Shown one piece after another: positions 8,829 to 17,866 of a stretch of DNA of 41,328 bases. The stretch lies in NCBI RefSeq assembly GCF_007655485.1, contig NZ_VJXQ01000005.1, positions 184,063-225,390 of the forward strand, in the 5' to 3' direction. A program made the translations under genes and the position numbers. Origin of the DNA: Halobellus captivus. GTDB lineage: Archaea > Halobacteriota > Halobacteria > Halobacteriales > Haloferacaceae. Below the pieces are notes generated by a model. It was given only the letters and a program-made list of their open reading frames with translations. It had not been told where the DNA came from and did no database searches. Numbering within the stretch: the first letter of the stretch is position 1; each line of letters opens with the position of its first letter.

Positions 8829-9275
8829 CCCAACCTATTTTTCTCAGTTGGTGACTTGCTTGCGGGGAAACTCCTGTTTCGATATTCGAGGTGGGTAAAC
8901 CCGCCAGTAGTGACATCAGGAAAAGCTACACTTCCACCACTTGCTGTGGACTCAATTCGGAACAGGTCGCTCAGAAAAGCACACGACGACACGAGGATTT
9001 CTACACTACCGTATTCGATATCACGAAACCCAACTGGGAAGCGGCAGACGAATACTGATCAGTTCACACACAGAGAAGGAAGAGAATTAGAATTGTAGTT
9101 AGGTGTCATACGCGGAGAAAAATGGAAGGGGTAATCATCGGCCAATGATTGGATCGCGACTCCGTGAAACAAGAACTAACAGAGAATCAGCGGAATTCCA
9201 CGGAGTGAACACGTCACGCAGAGTCAGCAGCTCGAGTAAACGGTTATACGATGCGAAACTGGGTCTGGAGATCAG
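8829..9275. other. Intergenic region between convergent genes; no gene supported
   Basis: 447 nt between dppB (+) and the second binding protein (-). A T-rich tract at 8840-8846 could end the dpp transcript. An 8-bp inverted repeat, ACTCCGTG (9159-9166) and CACGGAGT (9199-9206), has a 32 nt loop; a small palindrome CCAAT-G-ATTGG lies at 9142-9152. An 80-codon frame at 8856-9098 shows no protein-like pattern and no promoter. Confidence 0.5.
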
Positions 9276-11120
9276 CTAGGAGGGAGTGTAGTCCGAATTG
9301 TAATCGTTTTCCCCAGTCACACACGCGAAATCCTCAGGGGATGGCGTCTCACCTTGCGGCCAGAGTGCATCAAGATCAGCATCCGGTGGGTAGTGGAGCC
9401 GACCTTGGTCGTCCCACCCCCAACCTGCCTCTGAGAGGTGCTGGCGTGCCAGTTCCTCGTCTCCCGTCGGGTCATCAGTCATTTGTGTTAGCCTGTCCTC
9501 TGGTGGTCGCCACGGATGAATCTCGGTGAACGGACACGAGTAGAGTTCCACATTTGAATCGCCCCGCCAACCCAGTTCATTCGCTTGCTGCCGGTCGATT
9601 GCAGCGCCGATAGCGGCCCGGAACTCCTGGAACTTCGTCGGGCCCCAGTTGGCCTGCGGGTACACAGCGTAATTGGCGATGCCGCCAGCAATGACAACAT
9701 CTCCGGCATCTCCCATTTCGTCTCGCACCCGCTGTGCGGTACCCGTCGAGAGCCGCGCAGCCATATCAATCTCACCAGCTAGGAATGCTTGGATGATCGT
9801 TTGGGTGTCCTGATACACCTGAAGGTACAGATCGTGGTCCGGGCTGTATACTGGGTGGGAATCAGCTGGAGTAAGTTGCATACTCGAACCAATCGTGATA
9901 TTCGACACCTCGAACGGTCCCGACCCGATAATCGGATCAAATTCGAATCCGTCCGGATCATCCATCGCTGGCTCCCAGGTGTCCTTATGGAGAATTCCCC
10001 AGCGCGCGAAGACATTGCCCTCTAGCGGTGGGTACGGCTCCTCGAGGTTAAACTGGACCGTTTGATCGTCGACAACCTCTATCGATTCGTACGGCGGCGA
10101 CGATGCGTACGGGTAGTTGGTGGCATTCTCGGACATAAGCTGGAACGTGAACTGTACGTCCTCGGCAGTAATCGGATCGCCGTTGTGGAAGGTACCACCG
10201 TCAATGAGCTCTACCGTTACTTGCCTACCCTCATTGGATGTTTGGATGCTGTCTGCCAGCACGTTCTGAAGTTCGTAGTTCTCGTCGTAGGAAACGAGCG
10301 GCGAGTGAACGAGACGCGTCCATATTCCCGGTACGTAATCGATCGTTGGGAAGTTTGTTGTCTGGACCGTCACTGATGATATATTGTACACGATCTGGTT
10401 ATCATCAATGGGCTCGGAGTTGATGAGCGCGAGCGGGTTCTGGTCGAGAACTCCGGCATCACCAATACTCCCGGGGTTGACTTGCTCAGTGTTGACTGCA
10501 CCGTATGCGAGATAACTGAACACGGGAACGCCAGCCATCTCTTCGCTCCAGATCTCCATCGCGCTGTTCACGTGCTCTCTGCGTGTCTCGTCGTCCGGTG
10601 CCTGCCCTTGCTGGACAGCGTGATACGTGTACTCACAGTTTGCCCAGTTCGGCGTGTTGGACTGTCCATTCGCACCTGCATAATCAGCCGAAAACCGACG
10701 CGTCAACCCCTGCGGATCGAGTCGGGAGAGATTGTTAGTGTGCGCCCAGAGCGTCAGGGAAGCTGTTCGTTCGTCGTGCAGGAAATTTTCGACGTTCGTA
10801 GCCCATTCGGTGGGGACTAGTTCGACCTCCACTCCCATTCGGTCTTGCATATTGCTTTGAACGATTGGACAGACGCGCTCTAGCATACTTGAGGTTCCCC
10901 CAAGATTGGACCAGAACTCGAACTGCTGTGTAGCGACCCGCTCGCCAAGTTCGCCCCCGCCTGAGTCGCCTCCCCCGCTGTCGCTGTCATCGCCCCCGTC
11001 ACTAGACCCACTATTTCCGCCACAGCCTGCGAGTCCTGCAATTGACGTCGTTCCTAGAACTTGCAAGGCCCTCCGTCGGCTGATAGTACCCCCTGTAATC
11101 TGTGGTGATTCTTCACTCAT
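9276..11120 (-). CDS. Extracellular substrate-binding lipoprotein, circularly permuted SBP_bac_5 (second system)
   Basis: Binding protein of 614 aa with a Tat motif SRRRALQVLG (14-23), lipobox Cys33 and an Asp/Ser/Gly linker (35-56). Domain order matches the permuted paralogue at 1632-3458. A block normally found at the C-terminus (VCPIVQSNMQDRMGVEVELV, then NWANCEY and REHVNSAMEIW) comes first. The usual N-terminal lobe (NVLADSIQTS, FHNGDPITAEDV, about 285-325) and then FQEFRAAIGAAIDR and ARQHLSEAGWGW (about 497-570) follow, ending at 614. Cys162 and Cys600 are shared with the paralogue; Cys84 and Cys529 are extra. ATG 11120 is chosen over an upstream TTG because a TATA lies 29 nt before it. 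It probably serves the importer at 4741-8828. Confidence 0.92.
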   Translation of the reverse strand: MSEESPQITGGTISRRRALQVLGTTSIAGLAGCGGNSGSSDGGDDSDSGGGDSGGGELGERVATQQFEFWSNLGGTSSMLERVCPIVQSNMQDRMGVEVELVPTEWATNVENFLHDERTASLTLWAHTNNLSRLDPQGLTRRFSADYAGANGQSNTPNWANCEYTYHAVQQGQAPDDETRREHVNSAMEIWSEEMAGVPVFSYLAYGAVNTEQVNPGSIGDAGVLDQNPLALINSEPIDDNQIVYNISSVTVQTTNFPTIDYVPGIWTRLVHSPLVSYDENYELQNVLADSIQTSNEGRQVTVELIDGGTFHNGDPITAEDVQFTFQLMSENATNYPYASSPPYESIEVVDDQTVQFNLEEPYPPLEGNVFARWGILHKDTWEPAMDDPDGFEFDPIIGSGPFEVSNITIGSSMQLTPADSHPVYSPDHDLYLQVYQDTQTIIQAFLAGEIDMAARLSTGTAQRVRDEMGDAGDVVIAGGIANYAVYPQANWGPTKFQEFRAAIGAAIDRQQANELGWRGDSNVELYSCPFTEIHPWRPPEDRLTQMTDDPTGDEELARQHLSEAGWGWDDQGRLHYPPDADLDALWPQGETPSPEDFACVTGENDYNSDYTPS

Positions 11121-11148
11121 AGATTCGGCCCTACCAAAAATCTGCAAG

Positions 11149-11156
11149 TATAAATA
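11149..11156 (-). promoter_or_regulatory. TATA box of the binding-protein gene at 11120
   Basis: On the minus strand this reads TATTTATA, 29 nt before the ATG at 11120. It argues against the upstream in-frame TTG, which would fall inside the promoter. Confidence 0.55.
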
Positions 11157-11274
11157 AGTTGTTGTAACACGTCACCAACAGAATATTTTCGGACAAATAG
11201 TAGGGACTTTTGGACAGGTATTTAGATACTATCTCCGGTGCAAACCAACAGAGGAGATGCAGTCAGTAACGAGC

Positions 11275-12678
11275 CTATGACGTTCCAGCAGGAGGCTGCT
11301 CTCCTTGTTTGGCTTTGGCACGCTTCGCAGCGTGTTTACCTGCAGTTCGACCAGTAGCGAGACCGAGAGAGAGCCCAAGGTGGTAATAGCTGTGATCTTC
11401 AGAACGACCGACTTCGATCCCAGCGGCGTACAGACCCGGAATCGGTTCGATGCTAATCTGGGTCATATCCGTCGGAACGTACTCCAGTCCGGTTGTCGAT
11501 CGCTGCTGTGAGACTACCTCTGCATTATGATTAATGTCGAGTCCACCGCGGATGTACACGATAGTTGGTTGAACCGCGATCGCATAGAACGGTGGTTCAT
11601 CGATCGCATACCGGTTATCCTCCCTTGGTGGTCGAAGCCGCTCGTCGCTCTCGCCGCGGACGGCTGCGTTGAACGTCCTGATCGTCTCCACCGCTTGATA
11701 GCCATCCGCGCCGAGTTCATCGAGTCCGTTCCCTAACTCCTCAAGCGTCTCAGCCTCGACGACGGGCGCACCTGCATCTCGTGCGCCCTCAACGAGTGTT
11801 CCGATTTTGGGGCTGAAGGCCATTTGATCCGTATGGGACTCGTAGATATCGTGATCTAAGACGAGATACCCGTCTTCCTCGACGTTGTTGAGGAACTGTG
11901 AGACGAGACCGGTTGATCCGCTCACGGCTTTCGACTCGTCGGTGAATCGGATACCGTCGGCGTTGAGAATAACCGTTTGGTCCCGGTATACGGTACTTGT
12001 GTCTCGACGGTTGTCGTCTGTGATCTGAGCAGGCGGCGCTGGTCGAACCCCGCCCAGCGCGTTCGAGAGCCCTCGCGTGGTCTTCGCACCGATGTTTCGT
12101 GCTGCGATGAAGCCCTCTCCCGTTGACCACGGGTGGCGGCCATTCCAGATATTTGAGTGCGGAAAATACTGTTCGATGAGATCCGCGTTTCCACTGAACC
12201 CGCCGGTCGCCAAGATTACGCTGGCTGCATTAATCTCGAATTTTCCATTCTCGTTGTGGGCAACCACACCAGAGATTTCATCCTCGTCGTCAAGTTTCAG
12301 TCGCTTGAACGCCGTCTCCCTGTGGATCTCGCCGCCGTTCTCCTCGATTAACGCTGCCATCTCGTCGATGAACTGTAACGTATCTATCCGACCGATCCGT
12401 TCGGCATCGTCAGTCAACCACCGATCATCGGGATCATTGACGGAGATTCCATGATCTCTTAGCCATTCGATTCCCGTTTCGACCGGCTCAAACACGTCAA
12501 TCGCTGGATCTTTGTTCTTCTCTACGGCGAACGTGCCGCCAGTTACTGGGAGTGTCCCCCCTAGTGTGGGAGCTTTTTCGAGCAAAACCACGTTTTCGCT
12601 GTACTCTAACGATCGAAGGGTCGACACGAGCCCAGCAATACCTCCGCCGACAACGACTACGTCCGCATCGAAGTCCAT
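11275..12678 (-). CDS. FAD-dependent oxidoreductase, FAD_binding_2 (fumarate reductase/succinate dehydrogenase flavoprotein-like)
   Basis: Flavoprotein of 467 aa. The dinucleotide-binding loop is VVGGGIAG (9-16), followed by EKAPTLGGT and a TGG segment. The C-terminal FAD-contacting motif is IPGLYAAGIEVGR and then LGLSLGLATGRTAG. A PPFYAIAVQPTIVY segment precedes GGLDIN, as in fumarate-reductase-like domains. The family includes fumarate reductases, 3-ketosteroid dehydrogenases and tricarballylate dehydrogenase, all of which make or reduce an activated C=C bond. There is no signal peptide, so it is probably cytoplasmic. It is about 45% identical by eye to the paralogue at 24422-25810. The substrate is unknown; an unsaturated or saturated carboxylic acid fits the neighbourhood. 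Confidence 0.9.
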   Translation of the reverse strand: MDFDADVVVVGGGIAGLVSTLRSLEYSENVVLLEKAPTLGGTLPVTGGTFAVEKNKDPAIDVFEPVETGIEWLRDHGISVNDPDDRWLTDDAERIGRIDTLQFIDEMAALIEENGGEIHRETAFKRLKLDDEDEISGVVAHNENGKFEINAASVILATGGFSGNADLIEQYFPHSNIWNGRHPWSTGEGFIAARNIGAKTTRGLSNALGGVRPAPPAQITDDNRRDTSTVYRDQTVILNADGIRFTDESKAVSGSTGLVSQFLNNVEEDGYLVLDHDIYESHTDQMAFSPKIGTLVEGARDAGAPVVEAETLEELGNGLDELGADGYQAVETIRTFNAAVRGESDERLRPPREDNRYAIDEPPFYAIAVQPTIVYIRGGLDINHNAEVVSQQRSTTGLEYVPTDMTQISIEPIPGLYAAGIEVGRSEDHSYYHLGLSLGLATGRTAGKHAAKRAKAKQGEQPPAGTS

Positions 12679-12700
12679 ACGTCAGGATAAAATGTGGGAA

Positions 12701-12707
12701 ATATTAA
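12701..12707 (-). promoter_or_regulatory. TATA box of the flavoprotein gene at 12678
   Basis: TTAATAT on the minus strand, centred about 26 nt before the ATG in the 91 nt gap after the aldehyde dehydrogenase gene. It suggests independent leaderless transcription. Confidence 0.5.
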
Positions 12708-12769
12708 GCGCTTTGGGTTACTGGGGACGACGATAAACTGTCTCGACGAATCTACGGCTAATAGCGCAC

Positions 12770-14260
12770 TTAGCGTAGTTGGAACGGGTTCGCTACTTCA
12801 CCAGTCTGGTCAATGTAGATGCACTTCTCTTGTCGATATTCATCTAGCCCTTCCTTTCCACCTTCTCGTCCGAGTCCGCTATCTTTGAAGCCGCCGATCG
12901 GCGCACGAGTCGCACCCGTACGGTATTCATTTATCCAGACTGTTCCAGCATCGATTTGATTCGCCACGCGCTGTGCTTGTCGCATATCTTCGGTCCAGAC
13001 GCCAGCGGCGAGTCCGTACCGCGTGTCGTTTGCGATTTCAATTGCCTCCTCTTCATCGGAAAACTGAATAACGGCTGCGACAGGCCCGAATATTTCGTCT
13101 CTGGCGATCGTCATCTCGTTGTCTACATCGACAAAGATGGTTGGCTCGATGAAACAGTCGCCCGGGAGATCATCCGGTCGGTCGCCACCGTACGCGATTG
13201 TCGCTCCCTCGGACGTTCCGATGTCGATGTACTTCCGCACTTTTTCCCACTGTTTGTCGAAGGCGATCGGCCCCATCTCTGTTTCAGGCTCTCGCGGGTC
13301 GCCGAGACGGATCTGCGACGCTCGATCGACAAACCTGTCGACGAACTCATCGTAAATCTCCTCGTGCACCAACACTCTCGAACCCGCAACACACGTTTGG
13401 CCGGTCGCAGCGAAGATACCCTTAACCGCCCCAGTTACGGCGTTCTCGAGTTCAGCACTGGGGAACATAATGTTCGGGCTCTTCCCTCCGAGTTCGAGCG
13501 TCACTGGACTCAGGTTACGACCGGCGCTCTCTGCGATACTCCGCCCGGTCGAGGAACTTCCAGTGAACGCCAGTTTATCTACATCCTCATTGTCGACGAG
13601 CGCCGCACCGGTGTCTCCGTGTCCGGTGACGACGTTGTACACTCCCTTTGGGAGATTCGTTTCTTCAGTGATGATCTCAGCCATCCGAAGTGCGCTCACC
13701 GGTGTCTGTTCGCTCGGCTTGTGAACAAATGTGTTCCCCGCTGCTAGTGCGGCACCGAGCTTTCCGACTGTTAATAGGAGCGGGGAGTTCCAGGGCGTAA
13801 TTGCACCAACGACTCCGTAGGGTTCGTGAACAACGTAGTTGAACATTCCCTCATCCTTGGTGTTGACCGGGATGACCTCACCACGGTCAGAATCGATGAG
13901 ACTTGCGTAGTGACGGAGTGTACCACCGAATCCAGAGGCCTGACCCTGCATCTCGCGGATCAGTTTACCGTTTTGTCTCGTTTCGAGTTCGCCGAGTTCT
14001 TCGGCGTGATCGTCGAGCGCGTCCGCGATCGAATGCAGGTAGTCGTATCGCTCTGAAATGGTCGTTCGTCTCCACTCTCGGAAGGCTTTTTTCGCGGCGT
14101 TGACCGCTTGATCAACGTCTTCTTTGGTTCCGTGCGGTACGGATCCCCAGATCTCTCCGTTATAGGGGAATTCGACGTCTATCCGCGTATCTCCGGTCGA
14201 TTCGACGAACTCGCCATTAATAAAATGCTGGTAGTGCTCAGATTGTTCACGTAGGGCCAT
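12770..14260 (-). CDS. NAD(P)-dependent aldehyde dehydrogenase
   Basis: ALDH-superfamily enzyme of 496 aa that oxidises an aldehyde to a carboxylate. The catalytic apparatus is complete: Asn158 in TPWNSP, general base Glu256 in LELGGKSPN, nucleophile Cys290 in GQTCVAGSR, the FTGSSSTGR coenzyme segment, and EIFGPV. The ATG at 14284 lies 8 codons upstream. The internal ATG 14260 is preferred because a TATA (14284-14290) covers the upstream ATG and sits about 25 nt before 14260. The overall look is of betaine-aldehyde or hydroxymuconic-semialdehyde type dehydrogenases, but the substrate is not deducible. The paralogue at 28301-29761 is more distant. Confidence 0.93.
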   Translation of the reverse strand: MALREQSEHYQHFINGEFVESTGDTRIDVEFPYNGEIWGSVPHGTKEDVDQAVNAAKKAFREWRRTTISERYDYLHSIADALDDHAEELGELETRQNGKLIREMQGQASGFGGTLRHYASLIDSDRGEVIPVNTKDEGMFNYVVHEPYGVVGAITPWNSPLLLTVGKLGAALAAGNTFVHKPSEQTPVSALRMAEIITEETNLPKGVYNVVTGHGDTGAALVDNEDVDKLAFTGSSSTGRSIAESAGRNLSPVTLELGGKSPNIMFPSAELENAVTGAVKGIFAATGQTCVAGSRVLVHEEIYDEFVDRFVDRASQIRLGDPREPETEMGPIAFDKQWEKVRKYIDIGTSEGATIAYGGDRPDDLPGDCFIEPTIFVDVDNEMTIARDEIFGPVAAVIQFSDEEEAIEIANDTRYGLAAGVWTEDMRQAQRVANQIDAGTVWINEYRTGATRAPIGGFKDSGLGREGGKEGLDEYRQEKCIYIDQTGEVANPFQLR

Positions 14261-14283
14261 ACGCAAATGAAACATCTCACTCA

Positions 14284-14290
14284 TAATAAA
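14284..14290 (-). promoter_or_regulatory. TATA box deciding the start of the aldehyde dehydrogenase gene
   Basis: On the minus strand TTTATTA overlaps the far-upstream ATG (14284) and lies about 25 nt before ATG 14260. The mature start is therefore likely 14260. Confidence 0.5.
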
Positions 14291-14343
14291 TCATTATCCC
14301 TGTAAACCGTTTGACCCGAGGCGATTCTGCTGAGATCCTTGGC

Positions 14344-15513
14344 TCACAACCCTAGCTGGAGCCATCGATTTACCGCAATAGACGCCATACTCATTACACA
14401 TAATGCTGCAAGCAAACCAAATGCAACGGTCCAACCGAACGATTCCGCGAGGATACCGACCGTAACCGATCCAAGCGATCCCAGAATCATATATACGGTT
14501 CTGACGAGACCGAACTCGGTACCACGGTCTCCGTCCGTCATTCGGTCGAGAAAACGGGTCTGAACTACGATAACGAGACATGTTCCAAACGCGAGCAGTG
14601 TAACACCGAGAAGAGGAGCCAAACTGAAGGGTGTCAAAATCACAGCGATGCCGACGACCACCAGTAGCAGACACCCCGCGATTGTCAGATCCTGTCCGAA
14701 GCGATCCGAGACTGATCCGATAGTAACGCTACCAAGCGCGGAGCCCAGGAAGAAGAGCGAGAAAAGGGCTCCAGAAGCCGTTGCGCTGTAGCCGTGGTAC
14801 TGGACGAGAAACACGGGGAGAAATGAAATCAGCCCTTGATTATAAAATTCGCCCACGACTGCGATGCCGATCGAGAAAGATATCGGCGGTTGTCGGATTA
14901 ACTCGGTGACGATATCCAGATTAACGCTGTCAGTAAACGATTGTGTTGGGTTCGTGGGCGCGGTTGGTCCGACCTTCGAATAAAATAGTACGAACACCGG
15001 GAGCGATACCGCTACTGTAGATATAACCGCCAGCCGCCATCCGTATCGGACTCCAATCCACGTTATAAGCACAGGTACAACGAGACCGGCAAATGGAGCC
15101 CCGAAAGCATGAATCCCTATGACTCTGCCATCTCTGTCGAACTTCCTCGTCAGAAACGTCGTTGCTGCGGCGTACTCCAAACCGGCGAATCCACCGAGAA
15201 GAATACATCCTACAAAAAATAGCTCAAATACGGGTGTGAGGCCTAACAACACGCTCATAACACAAACTCCACCGAGAGATAACAGGATAACTTTCTTTTC
15301 TCCGTGCTGTTCACCGAGGACCCCACTAGGATACTGTGTCAGGGCATATGCAAGCCACATCCCCGTCAGTGCTACCCCAATTAACGATTTGGAAATCTCG
15401 AACTCGTCGAGCACGAACGGTGTCAGCGGACTAACCGCTAATCGAGCGGCCATCGTGACAAAAAATGCGGACGTGCATAGAACGAGAATGTGATTCCTGT
15501 GATGACCGTTCAT
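14344..15513 (-). CDS. MFS transporter, 12 transmembrane helices
   Basis: Major facilitator of 389 aa in the cytoplasmic membrane. The N-half has the loop 2-3 signature region GVLGEQHGEKKVIL, and the C-half repeat is GSVSDRFGQDLT; about twelve hydrophobic stretches are visible. It is the third minus-strand gene after the MaoC-type hydratase (17584) and the CoA-transferase (17027), with 86 nt to the latter, so it may bring in the acid that those enzymes process. No good TATA lies within 35 nt of the ATG; an AT-rich element at 15569-15577 is the nearest. It is closer in length to compact carboxylate or drug carriers than to sugar carriers, and its substrate is unknown. Confidence 0.9.
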   Translation of the reverse strand: MNGHHRNHILVLCTSAFFVTMAARLAVSPLTPFVLDEFEISKSLIGVALTGMWLAYALTQYPSGVLGEQHGEKKVILLSLGGVCVMSVLLGLTPVFELFFVGCILLGGFAGLEYAAATTFLTRKFDRDGRVIGIHAFGAPFAGLVVPVLITWIGVRYGWRLAVISTVAVSLPVFVLFYSKVGPTAPTNPTQSFTDSVNLDIVTELIRQPPISFSIGIAVVGEFYNQGLISFLPVFLVQYHGYSATASGALFSLFFLGSALGSVTIGSVSDRFGQDLTIAGCLLLVVVGIAVILTPFSLAPLLGVTLLAFGTCLVIVVQTRFLDRMTDGDRGTEFGLVRTVYMILGSLGSVTVGILAESFGWTVAFGLLAALCVMSMASIAVNRWLQLGL

Positions 15514-15599
15514 TGATGATTCAGTCGGAGACCTGGAATTGGGTGGTTTCGGAAGCCAATCTGCCTGCTTATTATTCTGGTCAGTATGCGCCTGGATAT

Positions 15600-17027
15600 C
15601 TAGGTGGTGTGCGGGATGTGGCCACCCTGTGTTTTCGCTTTTTGAAGGTACTCTCTCAGGCTGTCTCTATGATCCGGGTGAGCGCAGCTCTCAATGATTT
15701 CAGTGGCTCGTTCCAGTGGTGACAGGCCACGAAGGTCCGCTACACCTTGTTCGGTGACCACCACGTCAATGTCGTGTTCTGTGTGGTCGATATGCTCTGC
15801 TTTCGGGACGATTCGTGAGATCCCTTTATCCGCTAATACAGAGGGGAGCGTACAGACGGCAACAAGTGCATTCTGATTGAAATCAGCGCTTCCTCCGATT
15901 CCGTTCAGCACCGTCGTCCCCCCGACGTGTGTGGAATTTACGTTTCCATAGATATCGACTTCCACGGCGCTGTTGACGGCCATCACGCCGAACCGATCGA
16001 TAACTGCCCCATTATTAGATACATCTGTGGGTCGGAGAACAATGTTCTCACTATATCGATCGATATCCTCAAACAGCCGTTTTTGTCCGTCTTCGGAAAG
16101 TGCGAGGGAGGTGGCACTCGTACTCGAAAGCCTGCCAGAGTCAATCATATCGAGCAATCCGTCCTGAATTACTTCCCCGTAGTAGATCACCTCTCGGCCG
16201 TCGAATGACATCTCGTTTAGTTCGCCCATCAGCGCGTTTCCTAGACTGCCAACCCCGAATTGGAGACGCAATGAATCGTCGTACACAGATGAGCGTTCCA
16301 TCTCTTCACGGACGAATTCTCCAAACTGCGTTGCGATGGCTCTGTCCGTCTCTGTTGGTGATCGAAATGAGTACGGGGAATCTGCGCGGTCGGTCTCAAC
16401 GACCGCACACAGCGCATCCGGTGAGAACTCTACTTTCGACTGTCCGATCCGGTCTCCCGGTGACGACAGCGGAATTGGTTCTCTCTCAGGAGGTGGTCCT
16501 GGCCGATAGATATCGTGCACCGCTTGGAGCGCGAGAGGCTGTGAGGAGTTGACTTCAACGATCAACTGGTCGACGCTCTCGACGAACGCTGGTGTCTGGC
16601 CGATTGACGTCGATGGGATTAACCAATCCTCGCCGACGGCAATTGCTTCGATGATCGCGATATCGGGATCTGCTAGGTTTCCATATTGGAGTTCATCAGC
16701 AACGTCAGAAACGTTTCTATCGTGATAGGCGACACGATTTTCGTTAATGGCTGCACGTAGCTGTGGCTGGGATTGATATGGGAACCGCCGTTCTATCTTT
16801 TCCGCTGTCACGAGTGCTTCGTCGATCTCTTCACCGACGCTTCCACCGCTGATAACGGTCAGCGAATGGTTCTGTGCACTTTCTGCGAGTGCTAGTGGAA
16901 CGGCTTTGGGATATCCAACGCTCCCGAAGCCACTTACGAGTACAGTAGCCTCAGACGGGACCTTGGAAGCCGCCTCCGTGGCAGTCTGTATGGGTAACGC
17001 GCCGTTTATCCGGTTTTCGACGGTCAC
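15600..17027 (-). CDS. Acetyl-CoA hydrolase/CoA-transferase family protein (Cat1/AarC/Ach1 type)
   Basis: CoA-transferase of 475 aa. Recognisable segments are LQFGVGSLGNALMG (255-268), YYGEVIQDGLLDMID (282-296), in which Glu285 is the likely glutamyl-CoA residue, and VEVDIYGNVNSTHVGG followed by NGIGGSADFNQNA, characteristic of succinyl-CoA:acetate-type enzymes. The GTG start at 17027 overlaps the MaoC stop as GTGA, so translation is coupled; an in-frame ATG at 17066 lies inside that gene. With the hydratase and the CitE-type lyase it makes the activation step of a C5-dicarboxylate cleavage route. Known itaconate CoA-transferases are from a related branch of the same superfamily, so itaconate is a hypothesis. 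Acetate or propionate activation is the alternative. Confidence 0.9.
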   Translation of the reverse strand: MTVENRINGALPIQTATEAASKVPSEATVLVSGFGSVGYPKAVPLALAESAQNHSLTVISGGSVGEEIDEALVTAEKIERRFPYQSQPQLRAAINENRVAYHDRNVSDVADELQYGNLADPDIAIIEAIAVGEDWLIPSTSIGQTPAFVESVDQLIVEVNSSQPLALQAVHDIYRPGPPPEREPIPLSSPGDRIGQSKVEFSPDALCAVVETDRADSPYSFRSPTETDRAIATQFGEFVREEMERSSVYDDSLRLQFGVGSLGNALMGELNEMSFDGREVIYYGEVIQDGLLDMIDSGRLSSTSATSLALSEDGQKRLFEDIDRYSENIVLRPTDVSNNGAVIDRFGVMAVNSAVEVDIYGNVNSTHVGGTTVLNGIGGSADFNQNALVAVCTLPSVLADKGISRIVPKAEHIDHTEHDIDVVVTEQGVADLRGLSPLERATEIIESCAHPDHRDSLREYLQKAKTQGGHIPHTT

Positions 17028-17584
17028 GATACGTCCTCCGACGTGGTACCAACGTCTTCCGGCCATCCTGGCGGTCGTTCCGCAGATGGTTTCGCGTACT
17101 CGCGCTTCAGCACCATCGGTGTACGCTCTAATGAGAGGACTAGTTCTCCATCTTGGTTGTAGGTCCGCAGCTTCGTGGTGACGATTCCGACGTGGTCTCG
17201 CGAAGAACTCTCACGTTTTGCGGTTACTTCGGACTCCGCAAAGAGGGTGTCTCCGTGATATACCGGTGCGTGATGTCTGATATCATCATAGCCCAGATTT
17301 GCCGTAGCGTTAACCGAGATGTCGATAACGGACATTCCGACTGACAGAGCGATGACGAACGTTCCATCGACGAGTCGCTCGCCGAACTCCGTTTCGGCGG
17401 CGTAGGCCTCGTTGAAATGCATTGGATTCAGATTCATTGTGATGTTTGTCATCCAGACATTGTCTGTCTCGGTTACGGTTCTACCAAACGGATGTTTGTA
17501 CACGTCGCCGACCTCAAAGTCCTCGTAATACCTTCCGTGCCATCCCTCAACTATCTGTTTGCTTTTGGGGTCGTTGTCTGTCAT
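17024..17584 (-). CDS. MaoC-family enoyl-CoA-type hydratase (mesaconyl/itaconyl-CoA hydratase-like)
   Basis: Hot-dog fold hydratase of 186 aa. It opens with GRYYEDFEVGDVYKHPFGRT (17-36), then the active-site helix around NLNPMHFNEAYA with His56, and ends in GIVTTKLRTYNQDGE. The Asp of the usual D-x-N-P-x-H hydratase-2 motif is Asn51. As far as I recall this is normal in the mesaconyl-CoA hydratase-like branch (which has NPQPLH), so it does not imply inactivity. ATG 17584 is chosen over TTG 17617. Its last four bases are shared with the downstream CoA-transferase. The divergent neighbour is a CitE-type lyase. The likely reaction is hydration of an itaconyl-, mesaconyl- or similar CoA to a 3- or 2-hydroxyacyl-CoA. 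Confidence 0.88.
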   Translation of the reverse strand: MTDNDPKSKQIVEGWHGRYYEDFEVGDVYKHPFGRTVTETDNVWMTNITMNLNPMHFNEAYAAETEFGERLVDGTFVIALSVGMSVIDISVNATANLGYDDIRHHAPVYHGDTLFAESEVTAKRESSSRDHVGIVTTKLRTYNQDGELVLSLERTPMVLKREYAKPSAERPPGWPEDVGTTSEDVS

Positions 17585-17836
17585 AGTCGTAGACTTCAGT
17601 AATATGGTCTGAAGCAAGACTCTGTAAAAAACGTTCGTATCTCTCGGTTCGGTGGTGTCTCTGACGGCTTTCGCATCCTAGCGGAGAACCACTGTACGGC
17701 GTTCAATTTGAGCAGTCTACGTTACAGTAGTATCGACCAGCACTGTTTCGCGGGAATACTGTCCAATCTGTGGACTCACTCGGCTCTGGAATGAACCGCA
17801 ACCGAATAGAAGTCCTTCAATTACCCGACCGGAATC

Positions 17837-17844
17837 CTTATTTT
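17837..17844 (+). promoter_or_regulatory. TATA-like element of the CitE-type lyase gene
   Basis: CTTATTTT lies about 26 nt before ATG 17867. This supports that start over the TTG at 17843, which would overlap the element. The 282 nt region (17585-17866) is shared with the divergent hydratase operon. Confidence 0.5.
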
Positions 17845-17866
17845 GAAATCGCTAATCTACGGTCGT

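Noticed and set aside
8856-9098. An 80-codon frame in the intergenic region after dppB
   Set aside because: No promoter, no recognisable pattern and no acidic bias; it is likely chance.
12956-13747. A 263-codon frame on the plus strand opposite the aldehyde dehydrogenase
   Set aside because: It is antisense to a complete ALDH gene with all catalytic motifs. Long antisense frames are common in GC-rich haloarchaeal DNA.
17027-17066. Longer CoA-transferase starting at ATG 17066
   Set aside because: The extra 13 residues lie inside the hydratase gene and carry no family sequence. GTG 17027 forms a GTGA overlap with the hydratase stop.
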